Positions 46,882-58,764 of a DNA stretch of 64,000 nt are shown piece after piece. The stretch comes from Mytilus trossulus. Its lineage: Eukaryota > Mollusca > Bivalvia > Mytilida > Mytilidae. A program made the translations under genes and the position numbers. The first letter of the stretch is position 1, and the number at the start of each line of letters is the position of its first letter. The notes below the pieces were generated by a model that was not told the DNA's origin, did no database searches, and saw only the letters and a list, made by a program, of their open reading frames with translations. The stretch covers positions 46,830,448 to 46,894,447 of the forward strand of contig NC_086383.1 of the NCBI RefSeq assembly GCF_036588685.1. Reading direction: 5' to 3'.

Positions 46882-48505
46882 CCCAATGTCTTCAAAAACA
46901 ACCGGCCCATTGGCTTTACAAACAACCTTCCCTGTGGCATTAATAACATGCCTGGTGGCTTAATATAACTATCAGCCTATATCTTATAACGACATGACCA
47001 GTGGCTTAAACAACATTATGCCGATATGTAATAATAATAATATGTCCGGTTGCGTCAATAATAACATGTCCAGTTGCGTCAATAATAGCATGTCCAGTTG
47101 CGTCAAAAATAACATGTCCAGTTGCTTAATTAACTATCAGCCCATTAGCTTTAACTTCAATTTTCCAAGTTTCTTCACTAACATAGCGCCCGATGGCTTC
47201 AATTACCTATCTGTGTGGCGTCAACGACGACCTGCCCATTGGCGTCAATAAGAACAAGCCAAGTGTTTTCACCAACAGACTGCCCACTGGCTTCACACAC
47301 AACCTGTCAAGCGGCTTCGATACCAATCCGCCCAGTTGCGTCTATAACAACCGTTGTGTCGATTACAACATGCCCAGTGGCGTAAATACTAACATGGCCA
47401 GTGGAGTCAATAATAACATGCCCAGTGGAAAATTTAACAATCAGCCTTGTGGTTTGATAACAACTTGTTCAGTGTCTTCAATAACAACACGACCAGCTGC
47501 GTCAACAATAATCTGTCCAACGGCATCAATAACAACCAGTCCAGTGGCTGCAACCATAACCAGCTAAGTGTCTTCATTAACAGCTTGCCAAGTGGTTTTA
47601 CAAACAACCTGTCCAATGTTTTCAATACCAACCTGCAAGTGGCGAATATAACAACCTGCCCAGTGACGTAACAAACAACTTGTCCAGTTGCTTCAATACC
47701 AAGTTGCCCTGTGGCGTCTAAAACAAACCAAGTGCTTCAATAACAACATGCCTAATGGATTAGCTTATAGCCCATGGCTTGAAAAAAACATGCCCAGTGG
47801 CTTCAACAGTATCTTACCCAGTGGCTTCAATGTCAACACGCCTAGTGTGATCAATAATACCTCGCCCAGTGGCATCAATAACATCACGCCCAGTGGCGTC
47901 AATACTACCTCGGCTAGTGTCGTCAATAATACCTCGCCCAGTAGCGTCGATAACAACACACCCAGTGGCGTCAATAACAACCTGCCCAGTGGCTTCAATA
48001 ACAACACGCCCAGTGGCATCAATAACAACCTGTCCAGTGGTGTCCATTACATCACGCCCAGTGGCTTCAATAACAACACGCCCAGTGGCTTCAATGTCAA
48101 CTTGCCCAGTGGCTTCAATAACAACACGCCCAGTGGCGTCAATAACAACCTGTCCAGTGGCGTCAATAAAATCACGCCTAATGGCATCAATAACAACACG
48201 CCCAGTGGCGTCAATGATTACTTGCTCAGCGGCGTCAATAACAACATGCCCAGTGGCGTCATTAACAACATGCCCAGTTTCGTCAATAGCAACACGCCAA
48301 GTGACGTCAACAACACAATCTGTACAATGTCGTCAATAACAACACGAATAGTAGCCTCAATAAAACCCGCCCAGTAGTTTCAATAACAACAGTCTAGAGG
48401 TTTGAATAACTATAGCCAAGTTTCTAATATTACGACATGCCTAGTGGCTTCACTTACAACTAATCCAGCGGCTCCAATAACAACATGTTAAGTGGATTAA
48501 ATTAT
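46882..48505. repeat. 24-bp monomer array in copy 3
   Basis: Appears base-for-base the same as the copy 2 array wherever I compared them, including TTTCGTCAATAGC near its end, where copy 1 has TTGCGTCAATAGC. Confidence 0.92.
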
Positions 48506-49186
48506 TAACAGTATAGTGCCTTAATACTACTAGCAGTAGATTTAACTCAAATCGGCCCAGCAATTAAGAAAATCAGTTACTCAAAAAGTAATAAACTTAA
48601 AAGAAATGTACTAGTATCATTCCCAATGGTAGATTAGGCAACAATAATCAATTTGAAACTCTTGGGTACTGTATTGTGATATTTTAGTTAAAGCTCATGT
48701 TAACTATATACTTTTTAAATAGTTAGTACTCATTATAAATCTGATGTATACTGAACTGGATACCATGAAAAGAATAACTAAATTACTTATTCCCAAACTT
48801 GTTGTTTAACTGCATGTAGGTCAAAAATGATCCCCTTTACAAATCCTTTCTCTGAATTAGCTTCTGAAACAAATTCCGCATTTTTATAGTTCTTGATAAA
48901 TATAGCAGTATAACTGGTTGAATCATAATAAACGGGATACAATAACCATTATCAATCCTGTCTAAAACGAATGAATTTGTATAATTTATCTTTCATATTA
49001 TATATGTTCTTCTCATTTCCCAAAACAGATCATGAAGAGGTAATCTTTTTCATATTCAAAGGGCATGCACTGAATTGTATCTAAATATTAATGTTATATA
49101 ATAAAATTTTATATTCAATATGATGAAAAACCATACATTATGTAAACAATACTTATCATCTTGATGTTTAACATGCTCGTGTTACT

Positions 49187-49441
49187 TGTTTTACTTGGTG
49201 AGTCAAGGTCCGTGTTGCAGCGGACCTAATCTTCTTCTCATCATCGGCAACCTAAGCAAGCTCGTATGACAGGTATTCTTTGGCTGTATCAATTCCTGCT
49301 GGTGACTTATCAGCAATCGTAATAACTTCATCCACTTAAGAAATTGTAAAAGGTTATGTCTGCAACTTTGGTAAGCATGTCTCTATCTGTTATGACAGTA
49401 CCATAATGTCATAGAGGATCTTCACGTTCAGAACTTGCCAT
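49187..49441 (-). pseudogene. Broken coding-like stretch in the copy 3 tail
   Basis: Same minus-strand reading as in copy 2 (MASSEREDPL..., SPAGIDTAKEYLSYELA) with the same stops and frameshift, 4,335 bp downstream. Confidence 0.35.
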
Positions 49442-50575
49442 ATTACGAAAAGTACAAGTTGGAGAGAAACTAATAAAATGCTACTGTACACTTTGACTGC
49501 AATGGCTCCAATGACTTTAAACCACCTGATTTGTTCACTCGTGCATGATCTCAATATCCCAATCGAACCGACCTTACTATAATTAACCAAACACGTGTTA
49601 ACTATAAACAAACAACTTTACATGTTCGATTTTGTAAAAATTTGATAAATACATTTAAATTCTAATTCGTAAACTCAAACGAACATAAAATATTTATCAA
49701 ATAACCACAAACTCTTACATGGGAGACGCCACTTGCAGAGACAAGTGCTCTCGAAACACAAAGAACGGGAAAATAGCATTGAATATTTATCTAATTTTTG
49801 AATTCGATGAACAGATAACTGACTGTGCTGGAAAGTCTTCTCTAACGTAACCATCGTTTCTTCTGGCCTGTTTTAACCCATTATGTTTCAGAAAAGATCT
49901 TATCAGAAGTACAGGTGTTAGCACTGGCTCTTGTATACGAGAGACGAAACCTATGAAAATTTGACTACTTGTTGAATGTTATTCTAACTAGATATCAATC
50001 AAGTTTATGGCAGCATCTTTAATATAACTATTCAAAGAAATCTATTTTGTTAAATAATATACCAATATACATGTCTGAAATTCAGCCTTATAGCTTCAAT
50101 AACAATCAGTATTATCTACACATTCGCCCTAATGACTTAAATAATAATATGCTAAGTTACTTAAATAATAAACAGCCTAGTTGCTTCATCAAAAAGCCAC
50201 ATGCTTAGTGTCTTCAACAACAACCAGCCAAGTGCCTTTAATTAAAACTTGCCCGCCCAGTGTTTTCATCGATAAACAGCCTAGTATCTTTAGCAACCAG
50301 CCGAGAATTTGAACAACCAGCTCAGTGTCTTCAATAGCTAAACAACCTGTCCAATGTATTCAACAACAGTCAGCAGTGTCTTCAATAACAACGGACAGAG
50401 TCTTCATTGACAAACCTACCAAGTGTCTTCAACAAAAACCTACCCAGTGTTTTCAACATCAACATGCCGAGTGTCTTGAATAACTATCAGCCAAGTGTTT
50501 GTAATAACAACATGCCCAGTGGCTTTAACAACAACAAGCCAAGTCACTGCAAGTGTCATCAACATCAACCAGCCC

Positions 50576-50796
50576 ATTGTCCTCAACACCAAGCCCAGTG
50601 TCTTCAACATCTATCATCTCAATGTCCTCAACAACAAGCTCAGTGTCTTCAACATCGATCAACTCAATGTCCTCAACAACAAGCTCAGTATCTTCAACAT
50701 CTATCAACTCAATGTCCTCAACAACAAGCTCAGTGTCTTCAACATCTATCAACCCAATGTCCTCATTACCAAGCCCAGTGTCTTCAACAACAACTA
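50576..50796. repeat. 45-bp dimer array in copy 4 (~5 units)
   Basis: Contracted, like copy 3, and shares its CATCGATCAACT variant. It has no unit with the 9-bp insert. Confidence 0.94.
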
Positions 50797-50989
50797 CCCA
50801 ATAGTCTGCAATAACTACAAGTCCAGTATCTTCAATAGAAACCTGGCCAATGGCGTCAATAACAACATGTCGAGTGGCTTAAATAACTAACTATTAGCCT
50901 AGTAACTTTAATTACTAAATGCCGAGTGTATTCAACAACAACCCGTCAATTGTCTTCAACAACATGCTGCCCACTGGTGTCAATAAGAA

Positions 50990-51208
50990 CATATAAAACA
51001 GAAGATGTGGTATGATTGCCAATGAGACAACTATCCACAAAGGACAAAAATGACACAGACATAAACATCTATAGGTCACTGTACTGCCTTCAACAATTAG
51101 CAAAGCCCATACCACATAATCAGCTATAAAAGGCCCCGATAAGACAATGTAAAACAAAATCAAAGAAGAAAACTAACGGCCTTATTTATGTAAAAGAATT
51201 GAACGATG
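50990..51208 (+). repeat. Dispersed repeat inserted in copy 4
   Basis: Same position as in the other copies. It carries private changes (CACAAAGGACAAAAATG, CAACAATTAGC) and the original GATTGCCAATG. Confidence 0.85.
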
Positions 51209-53312
51209 CCCAATGTCTTCAAAAACAACCGGCCCATTGGCTTTACAACCAACCTTCCCTGTGGCATTAATAACATGCCTGGTGGCTTAATATAACTATC
51301 AGCCTATATATTATAACGACATGACCAGTGGCTTAAACAGCATCATGCCGATATGTAATAATAATAATATGTCCGGTTGCGTCAATAATAACATGTCAAG
51401 TTGCGTCAATAATAGCATGTCCAGTTGCGTCAAAAATAACATGTCCAGTGGCTTAATTAACTATCAGCCCATTAGCTTTAACTTCAATTTTCCAAGTTTC
51501 TTCACTAACATAACGCCCGATGGCTTCAATTACCTATCTGTGTGGCGTCAACGACGACCTGCCCATTGGCGTCAATAAGAACAAGCCAAGTGTTTTCACC
51601 AACAGACTGCCCACTGGCTTCAAACACAACCTGTCAAGCGGCTTCGATACCAATCCGCCCAGTTGCGTCTATAACAACCGTTGTGTCGATTACAACATGC
51701 CCAGTGGCGTAAATACTAACATGGCCAGTGGAGTCAATAATAACATGCCCAGTGGAAAATTTAACAATCAGCCTTGTGGTTTGATAACAACTTGTTCATT
51801 GTCTTCAATAACAACACGACCAGCTGCGTCAACAATAATCTGTCCAACGGCATCAATAACAACCAGTACAGTGGCTGCAACCATAACCAGCTAAGTGTCT
51901 TCATTAACAGCTTGCCAAGTGGTTTTACAAACAACCTGTCCAATGTTTTCAATACCAACCTGCAAGTGGCGAATATAACATCCTGCCCAGTGACGTAACA
52001 AACAACTTGTCCAGTTGCTTCAATACCAAGTTGTCCTGTGGCGTCTAAAACAAACCAAGTGCTTCAATAACAACATGCCTAATGGATTAGTTTATAGCCC
52101 ATGGCTTGAATAAAAACAAGCCAAGTGGCTTCAACAATATCTTACCCAGTGGCTTCAATGTCAACACGCCTAGTGTGATTAATAATACCTCGCCCAGTGG
52201 CATCAATAACATCACGCCCAGTGGCGTCAATACTACCTCGGCTAGTGTCGTCAATAATACCTCGCCCAGTAGCGTCGATAACAACACACCCAGTGACGTT
52301 AATAACAACCTGCCCAGTGACTTCAATAGCATCTTGCCCAGTGGCTTCAATGTCAACCGGCCCAGTGGCCCTCAATAACAGCACACCCAGTGGCGTCAAT
52401 AACAACACGCCCAGTGGCGTCAATGACAACACGCCCAGTGGCGTCAATCACAACACACCAAGTGGCGTCAATATCAACCTGCGCAGTGACTATAACATCA
52501 TCTTGCCCAGTGGCTTAAACAGCATCTTGCCTAGTGGCTTCAATGTCAACCTGCCCAATGGCTTCAATAACAACACGTCCAGTGGCGTTAATAACAACAC
52601 GCCCAGTGGCGTCAATGTCAACCTGCCCAGTGGCTTTAATAACAACACTTCAAGTGGCGTCAATGTTAACCTGCCCAGTGGCTTCAATAACAACACGTCA
52701 AGTGGCACCAATAACAACCTGTCCGGTGGCGTTAATAACATTACGCCCAGTGGCTTCAATAACAACACGCCCACTAGCGTCAATAACAACCTGTCCAGTG
52801 TGGTTAATAACATCACGCCCAGTGGCTTCAATAACAACACGCCCAGTGGCACCAATAACAACCTGTCCGGTGGCGTTAATAACATTACGCCCAGTGACTC
52901 CAATAACAACACGCCCAGTGGCGTCAATAACAACCTGTCCAGTGTGGTGAATAACATCACGCCCAGTGGCTTCAATAACAACACGCCCAGTGGCGTCAAT
53001 GTCAACCTGCCCAGTGGCTTCAATAACAACACGTCCAGTGGCATCAATAACAACCTGTCCAGTGGTGTCCATTACATCACGCCCAGTGGCTTCAATAACA
53101 ATACGCCCAGTGGCTTCAATGTCAACTTGCCCAGTGGCTTTAATAACAACCCGCCCAGTGGCGTCAATAAAAACCTGTCCAGTGGCGTCATTAAAATCAC
53201 GCCTAATGGCATCAATAACAACACGCCCAGTGGCGTCAATAATTACTTGCTCAGCGGCGTCAATAACAACATGCCCAGTGGCGTCATTAACAACATGCCC
53301 AGTTGCGTCAAT
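51209..53312. repeat. 24-bp monomer array in copy 4
   Basis: Long form, with additional local rearrangements in 52.6-52.95 kb, where a block of several monomers (around ACCAATAACAACCTGTCC) is duplicated. The plus frame is open for 381 codons, again together with other frames. Confidence 0.92.
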
Positions 53313-53914
53313 AAAGTAATAAACTTAAAAGAAATGTACTAGTATCATTCCCAATGGTAGATTAGGCAACAATAATCAATTTGAAACTCTTGGGTACTGT
53401 ATTGTGATATTTTAGTTAAAGCTCATGTTAACTATATACTTTTTAAATAGTTAGTACTCATTATAAATCTGATGTATACTGAACTGGATACCATGAAAAG
53501 AATAACTAAATTACTTATTCCCAAACTTGTTGTTTAACTGCATGTAGGTCAAAAATGATCCCCTTTACAAATCCTTTCTCTGAATTAGCTTCTGAAACAA
53601 ATTCCGCATTTTTATAGTTCTTGATAAATATAGCAGTATAACTGGTTGAATCATAATAAACGGGATACAATAACCATTATCAATCCTGTCTAAAACGAAT
53701 GAATTTGTATAATTTATCTTTCATATTATATATGTTCTTCTCATTTCCCAAAACAGATCATGAAGAGGGAATCTTTTTCATATTCAAAGGGCATGCACTG
53801 AATTGTATCTAAATATTAATGTTATATAATAAAATTTTATATTCAATATGATGAAAAACCATACATTATGTAAACAATACTTATCACCTTGATGTTTAAC
53901 ATGCTCGTGTTACT

Positions 53915-54169
53915 TGTTTTACTTGGTGAGTCAAGGTCCGTGTTGCAGCGGACCTAATCTTCTTCTCATCATCGGCAACCTAAGCAAGCTCGTATGACAG
54001 GTATTCTTTGGCTGTATCCCTTCCTGCTGGTGACTTATCAGCAATCGTAATAACTTCATCCGCTTAAGAAATTGTAAAAGGTTATGTCTGCAACTTTGGT
54101 AAGCATGTCTCTATCTGTTATGACAGTACCATAATGTCATAGAGGATCTTCACGTTCAGAACTTGCCAT
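53915..54169 (-). pseudogene. Broken coding-like stretch in the copy 4 tail
   Basis: As in copies 2 and 3 but with changes giving SADEV and SPAGRDTAKEYLSYELA. These read slightly more protein-like, so this copy may be closer to the ancestral state. Confidence 0.35.
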
Positions 54170-54202
54170 ATTACGAAAAGTACAAGTTGGAGAGAAACTA
54201 AT

Positions 54203-54382
54203 AAAATGCTACTGTACTCTTTGACTGCAATGGCTCCAATGACTTTAAACCACCTGAGTTGTACACTCGTGCATGAACTCAATATCCCAATCGAACCGAC
54301 CTTACTATAATTAACCAAACACGTGTTAACTATAAACAAACAACTTTACATGTTCGATTTTGTACAACTTTGATAAATACAT
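54203..54382. repeat. Segmental tandem repeat, truncated copy 5
   Basis: Only the first 180 bp of the leader, ending at GATAAATACAT where a dispersed repeat begins. It carries CCTGAGTTG and GCATGAACTC as in copy 1; copies 2-4 have CCTGATTTG and GCATGATCTC. The two outer copies therefore share a variant the inner ones lack. Confidence 0.9.
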
Positions 54383-54389
54383 ATAAACA

Positions 54390-54725
54390 TATGATATACA
54401 GCAACAAACGACAACACATGGCCCTGACTTAGGAGTCGGGACAGATATATATGTAAAATAAGCTAGTTGCTGGCACATTACTCTCGTCTAATCTGGGACA
54501 GTGGGTTACCAATACAACATACATATAAAATATAAAAAATCATTTAAAAATAAAAAAATAAAATTTGGAAAACTATAAAAATCATTTGAAAACTCGATAC
54601 AAAAAAAAAATTAAACATTAACATCTCACAAAAACACACAGCGGTACAGATCTTGGTTTACTCTCGTAGCCAAAAACAACTACTTATAAATTCTGCATCT
54701 AAGACTCAAATATCATAAAACTAAC
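54390..54725 (+). repeat. Dispersed mussel-type repeat
   Basis: ACAACACATGGCCCTGACTT, TAATCTGGGACAGTGGGTTA, CCAATACAACATACATATAA, then CATCTAAGACTCAAATATC and ATCCGATGGATTTAGTG. It abuts the truncated copy 5 and may mark the breakpoint that ended the segmental array. Confidence 0.65.
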
Positions 54726-54762
54726 GCATCAAACATCCGATGGATTTAGTGTAAGGACGTAT

Positions 54763-55766
54763 TTAAGGTAGCACAATACAAAGATTTTATAACTCCAACT
54801 CCCAAGTTTTAAAATGCTGTAATTTTCTTTTTTAATGATGCTTGAAAATTTATAAAAATGGTAGTTTTGGATAGCTAACAGATTACTCTTTCAAATTAAT
54901 GCAATGTTTGTACCTATGCAAAACAATTATGTAACCAATTATAATGTTAACTGTGTCTAAAATATTTTTCACCAAATTTCCACTTTCAAATGTAATTAGC
55001 TTCTGCATATGTATCCCTAGAGGGTTGATTTTATTATATGTTATTCCAATGGCCATTATCTACAAAAGAGTGTCTCAGATTTCAGATAGAATGTATAGAA
55101 CAAATTTTACACCTAACATTATCTTCTTTTATGTGGTTAGGATGTTTACACTAATTAGAGATTTATGAGAGAATGGAATACCATAGAGACAATCTGATAC
55201 ACCCTTTTGAAGCCCATGATGTGTTGATCACCAGCCCAGTAGCCAGTACTTCGGTACTGGGCATAAAAATACGGATTTTTTGTGTTATTAAAATTTGCTG
55301 TTACAAAATATTAGAAATTATTAAAAATTAAGAAATGTATCTCCCTCATGCAAAGCTCTGATTCCTTTAACGAATTTGGCTATACTTTTTGGACCTTTTG
55401 GATTATAGCTCTTCATCTTTGGATTTCAAAGATTTTGGCCATGAGCATCACTGAAGAGACATGTATTGTCGAAATGCGCATCTGGTGCATCAAAATTGGT
55501 ACCGTTGATTTTATTACGATTTCGTTAACATTTTCTGTAAATTTAAAGAGATGATAGAGCTAAATTCATTCAAGTGAACTTACCCAGATTTTGCCACTGA
55601 TTACATAATGATTGCATAATAAAAATATTGCATTCATTTAAAAGATTAATCTTTTATCTATCTATATATACCTCTTTTATTATTTTCTATGCATTCATAA
55701 GAAAGTTACAGCACTTCAAAGGTTAGTGATTGGAAGTAAAAAAATCTTTGTATTGTGCTACCTTAA
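54763..55766. mobile_element. 1,004-bp DNA element with 26-bp perfect inverted ends and TTAA edges
   Basis: The left end TTAAGGTAGCACAATACAAA is mirrored exactly by the right end TTTGTATTGTGCTACCTTAA, and identity extends to about 26 bp before becoming partial. TTAA at 54763-54766 and 55763-55766 suggests a piggyBac-type target. It has no transposase: the 74-codon frame at 54944 is AT-driven. A second repeat is nested at about 55.2-55.5 kb. Confidence 0.88.
55215..55520 (+). repeat. Dispersed mussel-type repeat nested in the TTAA element
   Basis: Starts around TTGATCACCAGCCCAGTAGC, contains TTCGGTACTGGGC, AACGAATTTGGCTATAC and TGGATTTCAAAGATTTTGGC, and ends AATGCGCATCTGGTGCATC with TTGGTACCGTTGATTTTATT. 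I recall it as one of the commonest mussel repeats. It inserted after the host element. Confidence 0.8.
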
Positions 55767-55868
55767 CAGTCAAAGAAAACATGATGTTTTGGGTGCAATG
55801 CTAATTTACAGGTATCGACATAGAGTGTAGACCTATGAATGGTAATATGTCTCACATTTTATTTCTTA

Positions 55869-56440
55869 TACACAGGCAAATTTTGTTCACGTAAATATCA
55901 CGTGAAATTCATGTGAATTTCATGTGAAATTTTTCACGTGAGATTCACCTCAAACGAACGAATAAATCAAGATTTTTATAGAAAATCCACAGCCATTAAT
56001 ACAGAGATTTTTATTATAACATTTGAAACATGAATTACTCACTTGATTTTCTATGATGTGCTAGTGTTTATTTTTTACAAAAAGTTCTAAGTAACCTGTT
56101 AATTCCCAAATACCTCGTGCTGGGTCGAAATGTTTCACGTGAAATAGGATTTCTCAGATTAAATTCAGATTCCCAGGGAATATATGCTACATATAATACA
56201 AGGTGTAAGATGTTGACAATTTTTTGATTTTCAGTTAATTTGTTATAACTTAAGACACCATTTATATTTTTTTACGTGAAATACCTAAAAAAAAATTCGT
56301 TAAATTCATATGAAATAATTTTACGTGAAATTCACGTGAAAATTTAATGTGAATTTCAGGTGAAAATTTAATGTGAATTTCACGTGAAATTGACGTGAAA
56401 ATTTAAAATGAAATTCACGTGAACAAAATTTGCCTGTGTA
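55869..56440. mobile_element. 572-bp TA-flanked MITE rich in CACGTG
   Basis: The ends are TACACAGGCAAATTTTGTTC and its inverted counterpart GAACAAAATTTGCCTGTGTA, matching over about 30 bp, with TA at each edge as expected for a Tc1/mariner-type target. The terminal 100 bp on each side repeat the palindrome TTCACGTGAA and variants, so the element carries many E-box-like CACGTG sites. Non-coding. Confidence 0.85.
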
Positions 56441-56599
56441 ACCAGCTTTAACGGTTAAATGGAACTTCAAATTAAAAAAAAATATGGATGTTTTTATATA
56501 TGTTTGCTATTTTTTATTATAAAACTTGTGATCGTATACTCTTTTTTTTTCTCAAGAAAGTTCTATAAGTTGTTTAAATTGAGAAAAACAATTGTATTT

Positions 56600-57360
56600 T
56601 AGCTCACCTGGACAAGATAGGCTCAGTTAGCTTTTCTTATTACTTCAATCACTTCTTGTCGTCTTCCAACAAGTTCGTCTCCTTTGAAACTACAGAGCCA
56701 AACAAAAACAAAATTAGTATAAATAAAGGCAGCAGCAGTATACCGCTGCATAAATCCTCGGGGTATCTAGTTTAAAAAATGTATCAACCAAGATGACTGT
56801 CATGGCTAAAAATATGACTTGTTAAATGGAGTGTATGGCTTATATCTCTGAAACTAAAGCGTTTATAGCAAATCTGACATTGGTAGAAATTCATCAGGTC
56901 AATTTATTTCTGCCCTGAAATTTGAAAAGGCATCAGACATCCCGTTGTTGGGTTGCAGCCCCTGAATATTTCAAAGACATTTTGGTTACTATAAGTAGAT
57001 GATTCATAAAAATTTGTTCAGCAAATAACTTGTAGAGTTAAAAGTAAATTTAAAAAAAAATCGTAAATTTATTTGTAAATTTGGTAATCTTTCACAAAAA
57101 TCTTTCAATCTACTGGGCCAAATAGAATTATCATGATTAGCCTTAATTTTCAATAGGGCATCTTGATTTAGAAATGTATCCGATGACCTTGCCTCCAACT
57201 AACATGGACGCCATGGCTAAAATATAACATATATGTAGGGTTTCTTATAGAAGTCTATTGGAAAATTCTTAAAAAAACCAATTTCAAATGGTTACAACTT
57301 GACAACTAATTAAAATAATGATAAAGGATTTTCAGTTACTATTGAATGACCAGTTTTAAA
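56600..57360 (+). repeat. Diverged copy of the AGCTCACCTGG bivalve repeat
   Basis: Starts TAGCTCACCTGGACAAGATA and continues with AACAAGTTCGTCTCC, ACCAAGATGACTGTCATGGC, TCTCTGAAACTAAAGCG, CCCGTTGTTGGGTTGCAGCC, ending near AACATGGACGCCATGGC and a TTGACAAC block. A short piece of another repeat (AATAAAGGCAGCAGCAGTAT, ending GCATAAATCC) is inserted at about 56723-56760. Confidence 0.7.
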
Positions 57361-57364
57361 TTTG

Positions 57365-57665
57365 ACTGCTAAACCTGTGTCAAAGAGACAACAACCCGAC
57401 CATATGTCAGACAACAGCAGAAGGTCACAAATAGGTCTTCAATGCAGCGTGAATTTCTCGCACCCGGAGATGTCATTCAGCTGGCCCTCAAATAAATATA
57501 TATACTAGTTCAGTGATAATGAACGCCATACTAAACTCCAAGTTATACACAAGAAACTAAAGATAAAAATAATACAAGACTAACAAAAGCCAGAGGCTCC
57601 TGACTTTGAACAGGCGCAAAATTCAGACTTTGTGATGCCTTAGAACTCCTCTACACACCTAAGAG
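57365..57665 (+). repeat. Dispersed mussel-type repeat (CAACAACCCGACC type)
   Basis: GAGACAACAACCCGACCATA, CAGAAGGTCACAAATAGGTC, CGCACCCGGAGATGTCATTC, GGACG-like GAACGCCATACTAAACTCC and GCCAGAGGCTCCTGACTTTG occur in order. It shares its last part with the family at 29.2 kb. Confidence 0.75.
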
Positions 57666-57734
57666 CAATGTGTGTTTTTTGGTAAGATACACCTTTTGTT
57701 TTGTAGAAATATAAGGGTTAGGCCAATCACTATA

Positions 57735-57975
57735 CATTTTCAATTTTCAACAATGGTTTTGACAATTCAACATTCGTTTTCAACATTTAATTTTCAGCAA
57801 TAAACATTCGTTTTCAACATTAAACATTCGTTTAAACATCTAAAATTAGTTTCCAACATTAGATTTTCCAATTTTCAACAATGGTTTTCAAACTCAACAT
57901 TCGTTTTTTAACATTCAATTTACAACATTCAACATTCGTTTTTCAATTTTGAGGAATGTTTTTCAAAATTCAATA
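57735..57975. repeat. TTCAACATTCGTTTTCAACATT-type satellite, short block
   Basis: Irregular units of about 18-24 bp combine TTCAACATTCG, TTTTCAACATT and CAATTTTCAACAATGG. The long block at the right end of the window is the same family in reverse complement. Confidence 0.88.
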
Positions 57976-58194
57976 TTTCAGAGTATGTAAAGTGCGGATC
58001 ATAAAATATCATTTTCACTGTATATGTCATACATTTCTGATGTAGCATGATAAATAAACAGACGAATTTTAAACTAGCAGGTAAGATGTTGTTGCAGAAA
58101 AATATTCATATCATCACAATTGTTAAAGTTGTATAACTTGCTGGTCGGTTTGAGCCAAGACCTTATTTTGACCTTTAATGGTATAATTTAATAA

Positions 58195-58260
58195 ATTGTG
58201 ACTCGGGTAAAGAGTTGTCTCATTGTCTCATATCACATCTTCTGATATATGTCTATCACT
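58195..58260 (-). repeat. Dispersed repeat end fragment, reverse orientation
   Basis: AAAGAGTTGTCTCATTGTCTC and ATATCACATCTTCTGATATA match the reverse complement of the GATGTGGTATGATTGCC family start. Confidence 0.65.
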
Positions 58261-58764
58261 CAAACCGAAACGGGATGGGATAAAAAGGGATTAAAAAAAA
58301 GGCACTACTTTTCTAATGTATTTATATGGGTTAATTTTAGTGTTGTCAAATCGTACAGTGTTGATTAACCGGTTACTCGGATAGTCGTTCGACCGATTAA
58401 CCCGGTAGTTTTAGTTCATGTTTGAGAGCATTCATGATTACCTTTAGTGCACTTCAAATGTTCGTTTTCATAATACGATGAATTAAAAAAAAAAGAAGAG
58501 AGAATGGAAAAAAGGAATATGTCAAAGAGACAAGAACCCAACAAAGAGCAGATATACATGTTATAAGGATTGTCTGTGAGGAATACTGGCGAATTTGGAC
58601 TTTTAATAATCCAATACCACCGTATATACTATACCGAGCTAAAGTACGTTCACTATTCACTTTTCACTATTCAAAATTCATGAATAGTGAATTGTGTTTT
58701 TTTTGCACTTTTCACCATTCAAGTTTATTCAAATTGAATAACTTCAATCTCTTCTTGTATGTCC
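58261..58764. other. Intergenic, no gene seen
   Basis: Holds a GATTAACCGGTTACTCGG-type stretch near 58352-58410 with internal CCGGTTA/TAACCCGG symmetry, probably a decayed MITE without clear ends. The minus-strand frame 58454-58660 overlaps a dispersed-repeat-like segment. Confidence 0.4.

Larger units (their letters stand above)
45140..49474. repeat. Segmental tandem repeat, copy 3
   Basis: Leader 45140-45740; monomers; 45-bp array 46241-46461; insertion 46663-46881; 24-bp array 46882-48505; tail 48506-49474. Its start-to-start distance to copy 4 is 4,335 bp. Leader and tail are nearly identical to those of copy 4, while the 24-bp array matches copy 2. Confidence 0.95.
49475..54202. repeat. 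Segmental tandem repeat, copy 4
   Basis: Leader 49475-50080; monomers; 45-bp array 50576-50796; insertion 50990-51208; long 24-bp array 51209-53312; tail 53313-54202. Relative to copy 3, the end of the 24-bp array and the start of the tail are deleted at 53312 (TGCGTCAATAAAGTAATAAAC). The insertion lacks the extra G, as in copy 1. Confidence 0.94.
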
